Assembly (NCBI GenBank): GCA_035610365.1
Contig: CM069439.1
Coordinates: forward strand, 3,596,001-3,660,000
DNA length: 64,000 bases
Reading direction: 5' to 3'
Origin: Aquatica leii
Lineage: Eukaryota > Arthropoda > Insecta > Coleoptera > Lampyridae
This document shows positions 11,998 to 23,865 of the stretch, piece after piece. Made by a program: the position numbers and the translations under genes. Each line of letters opens with the position of its first letter. Positions within the stretch are counted from its first letter, which is position 1. The notes under the pieces are model-generated. The model was given only the letters and a program-made list of their open reading frames with translations, searched no databases and was not told the origin of the DNA.

Positions 11998-12710
11998 TAT
12001 ATAGAGAACTTACCCTGTCTAAACTGACAAAAATTTTAAAGAATTATGAAAAATGCAAGATATCAGAAGAAACACTCAGAAAAAAAGTGACACAAGGCAA
12101 AATACTTTCGCCACAACTTTTCACATTAACAAGGGAAGACGTATTCAAGAAGATAAACACGGGACCAAAAAAGGACTAATATTTAAACATTTTCAACTTT
12201 AGTGAATATTCCAAAAGATTAACGAAATATTCTAGTCGAAGATAAAGCTAAATGATAAAAAGTAAACTTAGGAAATAGACTTTAGTGAGTCTTAAGGAAG
12301 AACGCGCCAGTGTTAAATAAATATATAAGTGCATCTTCAGTGGTTTTACGCGGGTGTATACACTAATATTTTATCCACTCCGGTTCTTCTCCACTCTTCC
12401 ACTTAACCGTAAGATATTAATTGCTGTTTGGAGGAATAATCACAATTTAATTAGTATGTAAGACCATGAAATTTGTTGGCCATATATTTACAGCATGCTA
12501 CACATATTTATTAGATTAGGTAATTTAAATTAGGTAGAATGAGAATATTTCAAAATACCTTGAACGATTAACCAAATTAAGATACACTGACAGCATAGAA
12601 GCCCTAAAAAACTTGATAGAAAATCTAAATAAAAAAGGTTTAAAAAGAAACTAAACCATAAATTGACATATGAATAAAAGAAACTTCAATTGAAAGAGTA
12701 AACTAATATA
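11998..12710 (+). mobile_element. RTE-clade LINE fragment, left part (reverse transcriptase core)
   Basis: Translated pieces match RTE-type reverse transcriptase. KKVTQGKILSPQLFTLTRED and VFKKIN (about 12080-12165) correspond to the usual VRQGDPLSPKLF...LEDVFKKLNW block. SIEALKNLIENLNKKGLK (about 12595-12645) corresponds to the helix after the catalytic box. The frame is broken by stops, and roughly 12275-12540 does not match, suggesting an insertion or deletion. The element resumes at 14478 on the far side of a TIR element that interrupts it. Confidence 0.7.
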
Positions 12711-13410
12711 CCGGGTGTCTGGATAAAGACACGGAGCAGCTCTATCTCGACAATGGTAAGGCATAGAGGTTTGGGAAAAGTGATCAAGAAAAATAGCCGA
12801 AATTTTTTCGTAAATCCATCTCTAGGGTATCTATTTTAATTCTCAAAATAATTTCGATCGTGCTGTGATTGGTTTAAATTTATGTTTGCGCTAACTAGGG
12901 AGCTGTTGGCAAACTCCATGTGACATCGTTGTCATTACATTTCGATAGTCGAAATTTCAATCTCGATTACTATTTTGGGCCGCAATTAAGATTTCGACTG
13001 AAAAATAATAATTGTTATTTTCTAGGCCCTAAGAATTTGGCAAATTTTTTATGGTTTTGCATAAATTAAATTAATATATTTTTTTGTTCATTAGTCATTT
13101 TTGACATGATTTTCATTAAAAAATGTCAAAACAAAGTAATAAATCTGCTTAACTTTATACAAATAGAACTTGTACTTACTGAAAATAAATCGCCCGCATC
13201 CAAAGAAAAAAGCAATTTTTTGAATAAAACGGCTTTTTATAACCGCTACAACAGGCATACCACCGTTATGTTACTATCGTTATTCTACATGTAATTTTGA
13301 ATATATCGTCGATTTAAACTGCGCGGTCTTTATTGTGACATCATTATATTTTAATTTTGATGTCGACCAGAATTAGTCGAAATGAATTAGAATAAGTACC
13401 TAGAAGACGC

Positions 13411-13554
13411 AACTGCTATAAAGAAACATAAAGTTTACGGTATCTCGAAAAGTAAAATGATACCATATCACTCTATCAAATTATGTTTTGAAAGGTATGG
13501 CTCATCACCCAACTTTCTGAGATACAGTAAACTTTATGTTTCTTCATAGCAGTT
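13411..13554. repeat. Internal 43-bp-arm inverted repeat (hairpin) in the TIR element
   Basis: Arms AACTGCTATAAAGAAACATA...AGTTTACGGTATCTCG and the inverse CTGAGATACAGTAAACTTTA...CATAGCAGTT face each other across about 55 bp. They could form a long hairpin or mark a small MITE inside the outer element. Confidence 0.7.
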
Positions 13555-13657
13555 ACCTTGGATTTACGAACTTTAAAATAATTTTCAGTCATTTCTCTTG
13601 CTTACTTTATTTATAAGGATTTGTTCCCAAACCTCTAGCCCTTACCATTGTCGAGAT

Positions 13658-14436
13658 CAGTGTTGTAACAGATACTTTTTTATAATATTTAGATACAGAT
13701 ACAGATATTTTTTCAAAAAAAGTATCTAGACATATCTGTATACAGTTACAGATACTTTAAGAGAGTATCTAGATACATGTCAGATACATTTTTAACATAA
13801 TCTTGAAATAAAATTTAAAACAAAGTGTCTATTTGGTTCAGCTAAAAACAGAATTACGTCTTATTGACGTCAAAATTACGAGACGTCATTAAGACGTGTC
13901 AGTGTCGTCATATGACGTTAGTGTGCTGCCTGGATATTAAGCAAAACAATACCTTATCAACTTTAATCGCATACAAAAATACAAATTTACAAATATATTT
14001 GGTTTGTTGGCACAAATGCTAACACGTCACATTTCTAAGGTAATACTAGATTATATGAAATGTAGATTCATACATGGTTTTCCCCAAAATTCCACAACAG
14101 TTTATAATACCCACAAAATACCCGCTACTACATAAAATCTTCAAATTTGGTAGAATTGGCGACGCTAAAAGAATTGCACTCATAAAACACCGAATACAAA
14201 GTCTCCAAATTCAAATTGTAATGTACATGATGAAAAAACTACCGCGATGTTTAGTAAAAACCTGTATAATTTACAATTTGAGCAAGAAAAAGTATCTAAG
14301 TATCTAAACCACTCGCAGATACTACCAAAAATGTATTTAGATACAGATACAGTTACATTTTGTTCAGTGTATCTAGATATGTAACTAGATACTCCAAAAG
14401 TATTTAGATACTGTATCTAGATATGTCACAACACTG
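13658..14436. mobile_element. hAT-type MITE, 779 bp, with perfect 8-bp target duplication
   Basis: The ends are CAGTGTTGTAACAGATAC and its inverse (ATATGTCACAACACTG). An identical 8-bp direct repeat GTCGAGAT flanks it at 13650-13657 and 14437-14444, which is the hAT signature. Both subterminal regions carry many copies of AGATAC and TATCTAGATA words, as expected for hAT transposase binding. The only ORF (14074-14307, 77 codons) has no recognisable transposase. It sits in the right arm of the TIR element. Confidence 0.9.
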
Positions 14437-14477
14437 GTCGAGATACATCCGCTCCGTACCCTTATCTAGACACCCGG

Positions 14478-14965
14478 TATATACCTATTATCGTTTATTT
14501 TAAAAAATAATAAAACTGCAAAACACTTAAAAGCGAAAGTGTTTGATCAATGTGTTTTGCCAAGAATTACATATTGCAGTGTTATATGGAACAGAACATT
14601 GGACAACGATAAAACACAACATAGAAAAGATTAGAATACTTCAAAAAGTAATAGAATCAGCCATGTTATACATAATAACAAAACACAAAGCAAGAAATGA
14701 AAAAATTAACAAAAAAATTAATAAATTAAGTTGATAATGAAGATAACCGATCAGAACTAAAATGGAGTTACGCCGCAGACATGTGGCCAGACTCAACACC
14801 AATAGATGGAATCTCAAGATGATAGATTGAAGACCGTATAATCACAAAAGAGGAAGAAGATTACCTATGCGATGGTATGATGATTTCAAAATAACGATAT
14901 AACACAAGACCGTAAACGCTGGAAAGAAAGCGTGTATCTAAAAATAAATTTAAACAGAAGAAGAA
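14478..14965 (+). mobile_element. RTE-clade LINE fragment, right part (C-terminus of ORF)
   Basis: KVFDQCVLPRITYCSVIW (from about 14535) and, in shifted frames, RHVARLNTNRWNLKMIDWRP and RGRRLPMRWYDDF match the conserved end of RTE ORFs (QCVLPxxTYGAETW ... GHVARxxDxRWTxxxxEWRPR ... RGRPxxRWxDD). This completes the fragment at 11998-12710. Frameshifts and stops show it is dead. Confidence 0.75.
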
Positions 14966-16330
14966 AAGAAGCAAAAATTCTGGCATTTGGAAAAATGATT
15001 TTGTTGTCATGTACTATGTAATGATATATTTTTGGTAACCCATACAGTTTTTTTTATAGTTCTTTGAATTGTATGGTTACATTTTATTCGGTGTCAAAAT
15101 GTCTTCTAAAGCGCTTCAATTTTTGAAAATGTACGTTTCTTACAAAATACATAAAGCGCAAATTGAAAATTAAATTTGTTGAGTAGTTAAATATAAGAAT
15201 ACTTAGAAATTTCTAATGACGTGTAACTTTTCATCGCAAATCAATTAGTTATTTAGATCAGCTTTTTGTTTAAATTTTTTTCATTTTCTGAGGACTTAGA
15301 ATAAGGTTTTATTTATCATTTATTTTATTTGTTTAAATATCTATTTACTATGATTCAGTGTACATAAAATAGAAACTAGTGAATTAATCATATGCGTTGA
15401 ACATGAAGTGAATTAAAAAATGTTTATTGGGTTATTTTCATGCTTCAAGTTTTTAATCTTCTGGAATTTCTCCATACGATGCAATATTATTTATTTGTTG
15501 TAGCTCATATTAAAATTTATAGAAAAGGAAACTATTTAAAATTAATCTTCTTTGGATAATACCATTCTATAAATAGAAAAAAGTAAGTAACTGATTCGTG
15601 CGCTATCAATTTGTTTTGATCAAAATAAAGATTATTAATAAAATAAAAATGCAAAACTAAGAGAAGCAGAAAAACAACAGTTACAAAAATGAATGCAAAA
15701 ACCTTAGTTTATTTTATTTTATTTTCATTACTTAGAATATATTTTATTACAGCCTTCTCAAGTGAGATGAGAAGAATATTATAGGATATTAGTGGAAAGT
15801 GTAGAAGATTCCGATAAAAATATTCAACTAAAAAGTAATTAGTTTTATAATGGACGATCTGTAGTTTTCCGTTCTACTTATCTTTTTATTAGACGTTGAT
15901 AGAAAATGGTCGAATTTTCATTACTTCAAAACATTATTTATTGTAATTTTTTCAGTTTCTCGTTTTACATAATTCTTATTTTCCCTTTCTAATGCAATTC
16001 TTAGTTTATAATTTTTATAGTCTGTAATTAACTTTTAAATTTAGTTTTTTATATTATTATTAATTATTTTATGTGCTTGTAACATATATTCGAATTTCTT
16101 TTTTGTCTTCATAAATCATTTCTTCCCTTTTTTTGCGTTTTAATGGTATTTTACAATATTTTAATTCTCACAATCTTAAGATGGCTTGAAACTTGAAGAT
16201 GAGTATTTTTTTTAGAACAATAATAAACGGATTTTTCAACGTACTGGAATACAGAATAAATACTAAAAACGAAACTAACATGAGAGGACGGTTAATAAAA
16301 AACAATGTTAGATTATTACTAATAAACATT
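14966..16330. other. Intergenic, AT-rich
   Basis: No supportable gene or element. Homopolymer-rich sequence on both strands; the 71-codon ORF at 16193-16408 is low-complexity and overlaps the end of the minus-strand orphan gene, so it is not called. Confidence 0.5.
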
Positions 16331-16336
16331 TTTATT
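16331..16336 (-). terminator. Poly(A) signal of the orphan ORF
   Basis: AATAAA on the minus strand about 40 bp past the stop codon of the 175-codon ORF. AT-rich context means such a hexamer can occur by chance. Confidence 0.4.
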
Positions 16337-16373
16337 ATAGAAATTGTGTTAAAATTTTTTCAATGTAAATTTT

Positions 16374-16901
16374 TTACATATGAAAAATATGTTTTATGTG
16401 ACGTATAATTTCACTCAGCTTAGTACAAAAACACTTCACAATCTTTTTGAGTAATTCAAGTGCCAAATTGAAAAAAACAATTACTAATAGTATTTCTATT
16501 AAAACAATCGATTGAAGCAACGCAACTATAAATTTAAAGAATGAACAAATATTCCATACATGTTGAACAACACTTAATTTAAGAAACATTTCTTCTTCAT
16601 TGATAACCACGTCAGATACTTTAAACAAATAAGAGCCTTTTAGAGTTTCCAATTTAGACACAAACAACTTATTTGGTTCTTGGTTATCTCCAAACCCAAT
16701 CCAACCATTACGTAAATTAGATTCTTCGATTTTTTTTCTTGTTTCCTCTAAATTTTTAGTAAACGTAAAATTGTCTTCTTTAATCAGAATCTTACTGTAT
16801 ACAGTATTTCCATTCGCTTTTTTATCTCCCGTGTAAGTTCCCACAAATGTTGTGTCTATTAATAACGATTTAATGTAATCTGTTAGGCTTTTTTCTTCCA
16901 T
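16374..16901 (-). CDS. Single-exon orphan ORF, 175 aa, hydrophobic C-terminal region
   Basis: An uninterrupted 175-codon frame from an ATG in a good context (AATAAAATGG) at 16901. The N-terminal ~110 residues are soluble and mixed (MEEKSLTDYIKSLLIDTTFV, later WIGFGDNQEPNKLFVSKLET). Residues about 117-155 are strongly hydrophobic (FFKFIVALLQSIVLIEILLV and IVFFNLALELL), followed by a Lys/Cys/His-rich tail, so a C-terminally anchored membrane protein is likely. A TATAAA box lies at 16946-16941, about 40 bp upstream, and AATAAA lies at 16336-16331, about 40 bp after the stop, giving a compact unit. No family is recognised; it could be a lineage-specific gene or a viral or transposon-derived cargo gene. 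Whether it is expressed cannot be seen. Confidence 0.5.
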   Translation of the reverse strand: MEEKSLTDYIKSLLIDTTFVGTYTGDKKANGNTVYSKILIKEDNFTFTKNLEETRKKIEESNLRNGWIGFGDNQEPNKLFVSKLETLKGSYLFKVSDVVINEEEMFLKLSVVQHVWNICSFFKFIVALLQSIVLIEILLVIVFFNLALELLKKIVKCFCTKLSEIIRHIKHIFHM

Positions 16902-16940
16902 TTTATTTGTTAACGTGTAAATTGGACCAGTACTAACAGT

Positions 16941-16946
16941 TTTATA
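16941..16946 (-). promoter_or_regulatory. TATA box of the orphan ORF
   Basis: TATAAA read on the minus strand, about 40 bp before the ATG at 16901. The initiator would fall within 15-25 bp of the ATG, so the 5' UTR would be very short. Confidence 0.5.
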
Positions 16947-19335
16947 ACAACCATGCGTTTAAGTATAAAATTGACTTGCATTGTGATAGACGCATGAATT
17001 ATTTATATCTTTCTATTGTTTTTGATTACCTATCTATCAATAAATAAATACATGCGATAAGTACAAATACTGTTTTTGTTTTCAATTTACTTACTATTAT
17101 TGAAAAATCTTACTTTTATTTTAATGCCACGTAGTTTCTAGTTATCATTAGCAGATGGATTAAAGATATCATTACTTGATTAAAATACACCAAAACGTCA
17201 ACATTTTTTTAAAACTTTTGGTTTTGGTCTACACTTCTACTTTGTTTAGTGTACATAAACATTGACATGAATGATGCTGTACTGTAGTTGACTTTAGTTT
17301 TAATTTTATGTTTATCTTGCCATTGACACATGAATAATATCGCAAATTTGACAACCTTATTACTATATATTTACTCACAGTGATAAGTTACTCAGACGGT
17401 CTGTTACATTAAATGTTACACATTTGTCCCATACTTAAAACACCTCATCTTGTACTAGTATACGCTTGTTGTTATAAGAATTTTTAATATTACCTCGTAT
17501 AAGAATTTCTATTTTAAGCACAATAAAGTTTACGTTTCTTATCAACTAACATTAAAATGCTTTTAACACAACATAAATTTGAACAAAGCGTAAACTTAGA
17601 TAGTAATTAATAATTGGATTTGAACAAATAAATTAAAACGAGACAGTATATACGGGTTTTAATTTAATGTTTTTAATATACTTTTATAAATTTTAAGGGT
17701 AGAACTATAGAAAATGTACACTGATATGAAAGATACAGTGAGCAGACGCGAATAAGTGACCTGAAAATTACTGTATTTGAAGAAACTATAAGATCGAAGT
17801 GAAAACGCTTTTTTTGAGTTTCCTGTTATTATCTGTATTTGATACATTTTAACCAGTAGCAAAAATAAGTTACATACATAACAAGTAATTTTATAATTAG
17901 GCATTTCCAACCGATACGTTACCACAAATACCAGCCAGGCGATTACCGACACGATTACAAGAATTCTACATCAAAATTGTTTATTACTTATTTTTTAAAT
18001 TTAAAGTCCAAAGAGTTACAAATGAATACTAGTGTTTTTCAATCAAGTTTTTTCTTGGTATAACAACGTCTATCATAAAACTTAAACCTTTGTTAAAGCG
18101 CCGCGCCGTTGCAAAGACGATGACTATAAATATTATACTTTCGAGGTAACAACGAACAAAGAGATTCTCTTGTTCATTTCAATTAATATAATCCTTTAAA
18201 AGAACATTTTTCGACAACTCAACATGAAAAAAAGTAGAATAAGTTTGGTTTAGGTAATTACATTTTGCACGTTCGCTGGTCAACCAAAATCCCATAAAAC
18301 CACTGTTCAAAAAATCTGGACAAAACTGGTTTTGTTGCGAGAGCACAAGACAATCTCTACCTCTACATTCTATGCTGAATAAATCCTCATCCTAAGTCAA
18401 TGCATAATTGCGGAAAGAGACTCTCTGATCATGCAGTTAGCGTTCAAAAATATCACATACAACTAATGCTGAATTAAAAACACATGTACATTCTAATGGT
18501 AGATGCTTTAAAAGTTAAATGTTCAGTAAGTTCACGAGGCAACATTCTATGATTGTGGTGAAAGGTATGAAACGGCCAAATAACCAAACACCACCAAATA
18601 CTCTATAAGCTCTAATTGGATTTAAAAAAATGTTTATTTGACAATAGAAGTAAAACTTTTTAATATATTATGTCTAAACTCGTATACAACAACCAAAAAG
18701 CAGATAAAGATTACAATAGCATTGGAAGACTTTGATACAGAGATAAAAAAAAATAAATATATAAAGCAAATAGCAATTACAATGAACAAAGACTGTAATT
18801 TAGGAATAAAGATAAACATGATTATGAACAACACTAAAAACTAATACCCCAATATAAAACAAAATAGAAATCTCCGGATCAGAAACGTACACATAGATAG
18901 ATCACGCAGTACTTGATAAGATAAAGCAATTGACAGTGAGGAAAGTACTGAGATTGTTGTAACCAAAGTTGCCCAAGTTTTGTCCATTTTTATAAAAGGC
19001 TTAAAAAAACTTTTATATCTAATTTTAAGCTCTTACAATTGATGTTTTGGCTGTTTCCGGTTAGCGTAAATGTGTGACTTTGATTGGGTTATAGCTGAAA
19101 CGAGGCGTGTCTTCGGTAGAACAAAGTCGGACGTTCGTGGTCGCAATTGCAGTTATTAGGATGTTTGATTTTTATCCGTTTTCAGATTTCTAGATTAAAA
19201 ATTCTGCAATCGCCAAAACTTTGACTGTGACTGACAAAAAGGAGTAGCGTGATAATTCCAATTTGAACTGAAATACGCAGCGAATTGTCCTGTCATGTGT
19301 AAAAAATCGTACAGTGATAAAAAGATGTTATAGTA
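16947..19335. other. Intergenic, AT-rich, nothing supportable
   Basis: Overlapping opposite-strand ORFs at 18634-18844 are low-complexity Ile/Lys and Phe/Ile strings from AT-rich DNA. The 97-codon minus ORF at 17659-17952 has a hydrophobic, unrecognised product and is left uncalled. Confidence 0.5.
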
Positions 19336-19339
19336 TAAG

Positions 19340-19620
19340 AAGAAGAAAACATAAGACTAAAAATTGACTAAAACAAAGCAAAAGTAATAAGAATCAAGAG
19401 TTAATTACAAACACTAACAAAATATCAGAATATATGGATATAAAGTTGTGAATAAATTTAAATACTTTAGATCCACATTATAAAGCGAAATAGCGATAAA
19501 AATATTGTAAAAAGTAAAATACTTAAAAAAAAACCATATGAAAAGTAACAATATCGTATAAAGACATTAGAAGAAAAATATGAGGAACAGTACGAGAATT
19601 TGTAAAAGTACCTGGCCATC
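19340..19620 (+). mobile_element. RTE-like LINE fragment
   Basis: Translated pieces GLKID*TKTKVIRI (about 19356-19400) and KFKYF (about 19452) match the GLxINxxKTKVM ... VDKFKYLGS spacing found after the catalytic box in RTE reverse transcriptases. It is short and full of stops. A 26-bp word (ACAAACACTAACAAAATATC and following) recurs at about 20253. Confidence 0.45.
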
Positions 19621-19621
19621 C

Positions 19622-20071
19622 AGATTGCGTTTTAATAGATCACTTTTACGTTATCAACGTTCCCCAAGCGCAATCATAAATTACCAATGACGTTAAATAA
19701 ACGTAACTGTTATTCCTTGAGAGTAACGTCGTTACATTTCTGCAATCTTATTGGTCAAATTACAGTTTTTTATAGATTTGCAAAAATTGTAAGCTATTTT
19801 GTGTTATTATCATTTTGTAGTTTTCGGTTTTTTTTTTGTATTTAATTTGTATAATTCAATGCAATCAAAAAATAATGTAAACGTAGATCTCTCAACTAAG
19901 TTTTAAATAATTACTAAATCAAACTAAAAACTTACATGTAAAAATTATTTTATTGCTGGCGTTGAGAGTAACATACTCAAATTCATTACAAAAAAAGAAT
20001 AGTGATTATATGGGGTACGTTACAAAGTACTTCTAATAACGTAAAAGTGATGTAATAAAAACGCATTTTGG
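19622..20071. mobile_element. MITE with ~32-bp TIRs (family copy 1)
   Basis: The left end has ATTGCGTTTTAATAGATCAC then TTTTACGTTAT. The right end is the inverse (ATAACGTAAAAGTGATGTAA then TAAAAACGCAT). Interior words GAGAGTAACGTCGTTAC and AATGACGTTAAATAAACGTA recur inverted at about 24050-24100 and 36470-36520. About 450 bp with no coding. The family is not assigned; no clear target duplication was seen. Confidence 0.7.
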
Positions 20072-20287
20072 TTGCCTAGGAAGAAGGATAACCGTCAAGC
20101 GCTATTCAAAGGAAAACAATGATTTCAAACGTCCACGTTATAATTCGAAATAAATAAAGATTTAAAATATAAATACAGATTGGGTAGAATTTAAAAAGGT
20201 ACTCAAACAGGAGCCAGAAATCGTAAAGCCATAAAACAAGATGTTGATGATACAAACACTAACAAAATATCAGAATAGAAGTATATT

Positions 20288-20648
20288 GAAACGCATAGAA
20301 GCTTTGAGATCATTCAAAAAGATTCGAGGTGATTACTGGAATGTTCTCGAAGTCGATAAAGAAAAAACATAAAAAGTATCTAAAGAAAATCTAGTCAGGA
20401 TTCGGAAGTGACAACATTGTGTCGGTCTAAATAGATAAAGTGTTTAACATATGTGCTATAAAAAATAAAAGTGCGGTGTGTTTTTAAATATCGAGGGATA
20501 GTCATACATAAATTACTTATAAGTTGTATTCTTAAATATCGTTACAATTATCAGTTATCTTTATAAAAATTAGTTATATTTAATAATTATATCAAAAATC
20601 GTGTAAATACTTAATTTAAAAATAAATTAGTTTTAAAGTCTGTTACAT
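20288..20648 (+). repeat. 5' LTR of the Gypsy fossil
   Basis: Shares ACGCATAGAA, TTTGAGATCATTCAA, AAGTGCGG, AGTCATACATAAATTACTT and a common 3' portion with 23368-23730. Ends set approximately from where the similarity stops. Confidence 0.7.
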
Positions 20649-23367
20649 TGGTATCAGATGTCGGCGATCTTATCTTAGCTCGCGATTTGCTTGTGTTAAT
20701 TAATTAAACCTTTTTTTTATCAGTGCGTATAAAAGTAGTCATTTAAGAATAAAAAAATCGGTCGTTCTTAAAATTTAGTGCTAAATATAAAAATAAGTGA
20801 ACGAACAATGACGACAAAGAAACTTTGTGATTTAAAAAGAGAACTAGAAAAACGTGATCAAGAAATAAGTGGTATTAAAATTATGTTATAATAACGGCTT
20901 CGCGAAAATTTGGTAGGAAACGGAATAGACGTTGATTCGTATTTATTTGAAGTTGCCGAAGTAATGGATTTTGGTAGCTTTATTAGACAAATGGATGACA
21001 ATTCTCAGGAAATGGAAGAAAAACTGTCAGAAAATGGAAGAAAATACTAGAAAAATGGAAAGAAATTCTAAAAAAATTGGAAGAAATGCGTATTAGTATT
21101 GGAAATTAAATAAAAACTATAGAAGAACAAATACAGATTAGTGTAGAAAAACAGATTAAAAATGTTCAAGAAGAAAAGCAAAACAGTATTTTGAATTCAA
21201 GAGAAGCAATAAAAAGCAAAATAGAAGAAGTAGAAGACAAAATTAGAACAGAAATTAGAAAGGAAATTTCGAGAACCATAGAAAACAAAGTAGAGCAAAA
21301 ATTAGGAGAAAGAATGAACCAAATGAATTGCAATGGTGAAAGAAGTTTCACGATCGAAGATAATCGGGAAGAAACCACTAACAAGTTTAAAGTAGTACCT
21401 CCAAATTTTGTAGTAAAGTTCCATGGTCAATCTACTACAAACAGTTTAAAGCCGCAGCTATAGCTAATGGTTGGAATAACAAGCAGAAAGCGACGTCTTC
21501 ATAGTGGCCTTACATGGAGAAGTGCTTGGAATTTTGCAGACTGTTTCTGATCACCTCCAAGGAAATTACGAACTCTTAATTTGACGTTTAGAAATGAGAT
21601 ACAGAGATGTTCCTTTTCGATAAGTGTACCAAGCCCGAATAAAGAGTCGGGTTCAAAAAGCTGCGGAAAGTCTTCAAGAGTTTGAGGTTGATATCGCCAG
21701 ATTAACATGGCTTGCGTATCCTACAGCACGAAGTACTTTCTTCGAGCAATTGGCTATTCAAACCTATGTAGACGACCTCCAAGATAGGAAAACGCAGCAG
21801 ACTCTACGGTTAGCTCGATCTAAGACGTTGAATGACGCTTTAGTGCATGTCTTGGAAATTAAAACAGCAAAAGAAGCATAGCACCAAGACGGTCATAAAC
21901 TCCGCTGTGCTGCAGAAGTACCCGCGCAGGCACTAGAAAGCATCGACGAAGTAACACGACGAATGCTTCTGGAAACAGGAGTGCCAATTTTCAACTACTT
22001 TGAAATAGGCCACGTACGACGACAGCTAAAGAAAAAAAAAACAAGAAAAGCACTGGAAAGCCTGTAACTTGTCGACCAAGAGATACAAAAGTTAATCTCA
22101 TCTAGTCGTATACCAGAGATTACCATTCAAGTGGCATCGTTTATGGAGCAATCACACAGCATTTATCTCGATCACAAGATCAATGAACAAAGCGTTCAGT
22201 TAATATAGTTGACACGAGAGCGACATGTTATTGGAAAATGAAAAGACATCACCAGCAACAATACGACTTCGAACAGTGATCATTGGTTTATGAATATGGA
22301 GTACTCGACTCTCAAGTACTCGTAACCAATATTATGGAAGTTCCATTTAGATATGAAGAACACTGATCTTAAGATTGACTATGAAGAAATTCCTTTTCAT
22401 TCGTCACAGGAGGCAGCTGTGCGAGTCTTATTGAATGAAAACCTGATCCTGCCTGGAAAGACTGAAAATGTGGTGATGGCACGCCTGGATGGAAATCTAC
22501 GGGAAGGCTACATTTACGCTATCAAACCAATTGAGGGCGACTTGGTTGAAAAAGGACTAGTAGTTGGCAGAACATTGGTACGAGTAAAAACACACAATGC
22601 CTGTACGGATCTTAAATGTCAACTCAGATTCAGTAACGTTGAAAAAGAAGGCCGTGGTAGGCCAATGTACGCCAGTATCTCAAATTGAGAGATGCGTGAA
22701 TTTTAGTAAATCTACGTGGCCAAAGAAGTGCCCACAACACCTATTAGATCGACATTCTTACCTCCAAGTGCCAAAACTTCAGTCAAGACCAGCTGGCTAA
22801 AGTTGAAACGTCGATCCAGCAGTATTAAGATGTTTGCGCCTGAAAGTAGTTCCAAAGAAAGAATTTATGTAGCAAAGCACAAAATTAACACCAGAGGCGC
22901 TCGATCCATACGACAATATCCACGCAAAACAAAAAGAAGCTGATCAAATATTTACGGATATGGAAAGAGAACGCGTGGTTGAACCTTCAAATAGTCCATT
23001 TCAGTGGTACTATAGTAAAGAAGAAAGATAGATCACCCAGGTTTTGCGTAGACTACAGACAGCTTAATGATGTGAGTATAAAGGACAGTTACCCCTTACC
23101 GAAAACTGATGATACTTTGGACACCCTATCATGATCCTAGTGGTTTTACAGGTTGGATTTGAAGAGTTGTTGCTGGCAGGTGGAATTGGAACTTAAGGAC
23201 CGTGAAAAGACAGCGTTTACAAGTGGAACTAGTTTGTGGCAGTTTATTGCTATGCCCTTCGGCGGTAATAATTTTGCAAAGTTCTAGCATTTGATGGAGA
23301 CCGTCTTGTAAAGATTGTCTTGCGTCCAGCTTCCTGTTTTGGGACGGAGTAGTTTTAAGAAGCGGTC

Positions 23368-23730
23368 AGTAAAACGCATAGAAACTTTGAGATCATTCAA
23401 GATAATTTGAGGTGATTACTAGAATGTTCTCGAAGCCGATAAAGCAAAATAAAAGGCGTCTGAAGAAGGTTTTAAGTTAATCTAGTCAGAAGTAGGATCC
23501 GTTTAAATAAATAAAGTGTGTAACACGTGTGCTAAGATAATTAAAAGTGCGGACAGTGTTTTTAAATATTGAGTGATAGTCATACATAAATTACTTGTAG
23601 GTTGTTTTCTTAAATATCGTTAGTTTTATTAGTTAGTTTAATTAAAAGTTAGTTATATTATATAATCATATCTAAAATCTTGTAAATAGTTAGTTTTAAA
23701 ATTCGTCAAAATATAAAATAGTAAATAAAT
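23368..23730 (+). repeat. 3' LTR of the Gypsy fossil
   Basis: Second copy of the sequence at 20288-20648, in the same orientation, after the truncated pol region. Ends approximate. Confidence 0.7.
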
Positions 23731-23862
23731 TTAAATACTTTGAATCAACAATATCAAGAAAAACAGAGAATCTTAAACAAATAGGATTATTGTAAAAAGA
23801 AAAATAATAAATAAAAATCAAACATTTATAAAACAATAACACGGCCAACAATATTGTATGAC
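23700..23862 (+). mobile_element. Short RTE-like LINE scrap beside the MITE
   Basis: Shares AATAAATTTAAATACTTT and ATTGTAAAAAG with 19445-19510, in the same order and at similar spacing before a copy of the MITE. A remnant of the same LINE family at this site is likely; too short to be certain. Confidence 0.35.
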
Positions 23863-23865
23863 GAC

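Larger units (their letters stand above)
12711..14477. mobile_element. Non-autonomous TIR DNA transposon, interrupted by a hAT MITE
   Basis: The left end reads CCGGGTGTCTGGATAAAGAC and the right end is its near-perfect inverse (ending CTTATCTAGACACCCGG). The inverted repeat runs about 75 bp, through CGACAATGGTAAG and AGAGGTTTGGGA on both sides. It is flanked by TATA on each side (12707-12710 and 14478-14481), consistent with a TA or TATA target duplication. No transposase is visible. The right arm is split by the hAT MITE at 13658-14436. Superfamily is not assigned; TA-targeting suggests Tc1/mariner-like. Confidence 0.8.
20288..23755 (+). mobile_element. Ty3/Gypsy (Metaviridae) fossil with both LTRs
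   Basis: Fossil LTR retrotransposon. The 5' LTR is about 20288-20648 and the 3' LTR about 23368-23730; they are recognisably the same sequence but clearly diverged, so the copy is old rather than recent. A primer-binding-like TGGTATCAGATG follows the 5' LTR. Between the LTRs, in order, are gag (coiled-coil, about 20808-21881), a nucleocapsid/protease region (about 21890-22590) and the start of reverse transcriptase (about 22850-23350, with [13 protein letters not shown]). The rest of pol is missing. It is broken in many places (well over ten). Related Gypsy pieces lie at 30620-31395 and 34595-35690. Confidence 0.8.

Noticed and set aside
14074-14307. 77-codon ORF within the hAT MITE as a transposase remnant
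   Set aside because: No hAT motif; composition fits chance in AT-rich sequence.
18634-18844. Overlapping ORFs on both strands near 18.7 kb
   Set aside because: Low-complexity Ile/Lys and Phe/Ile strings expected from AT-rich DNA; no domain or flanking signals.
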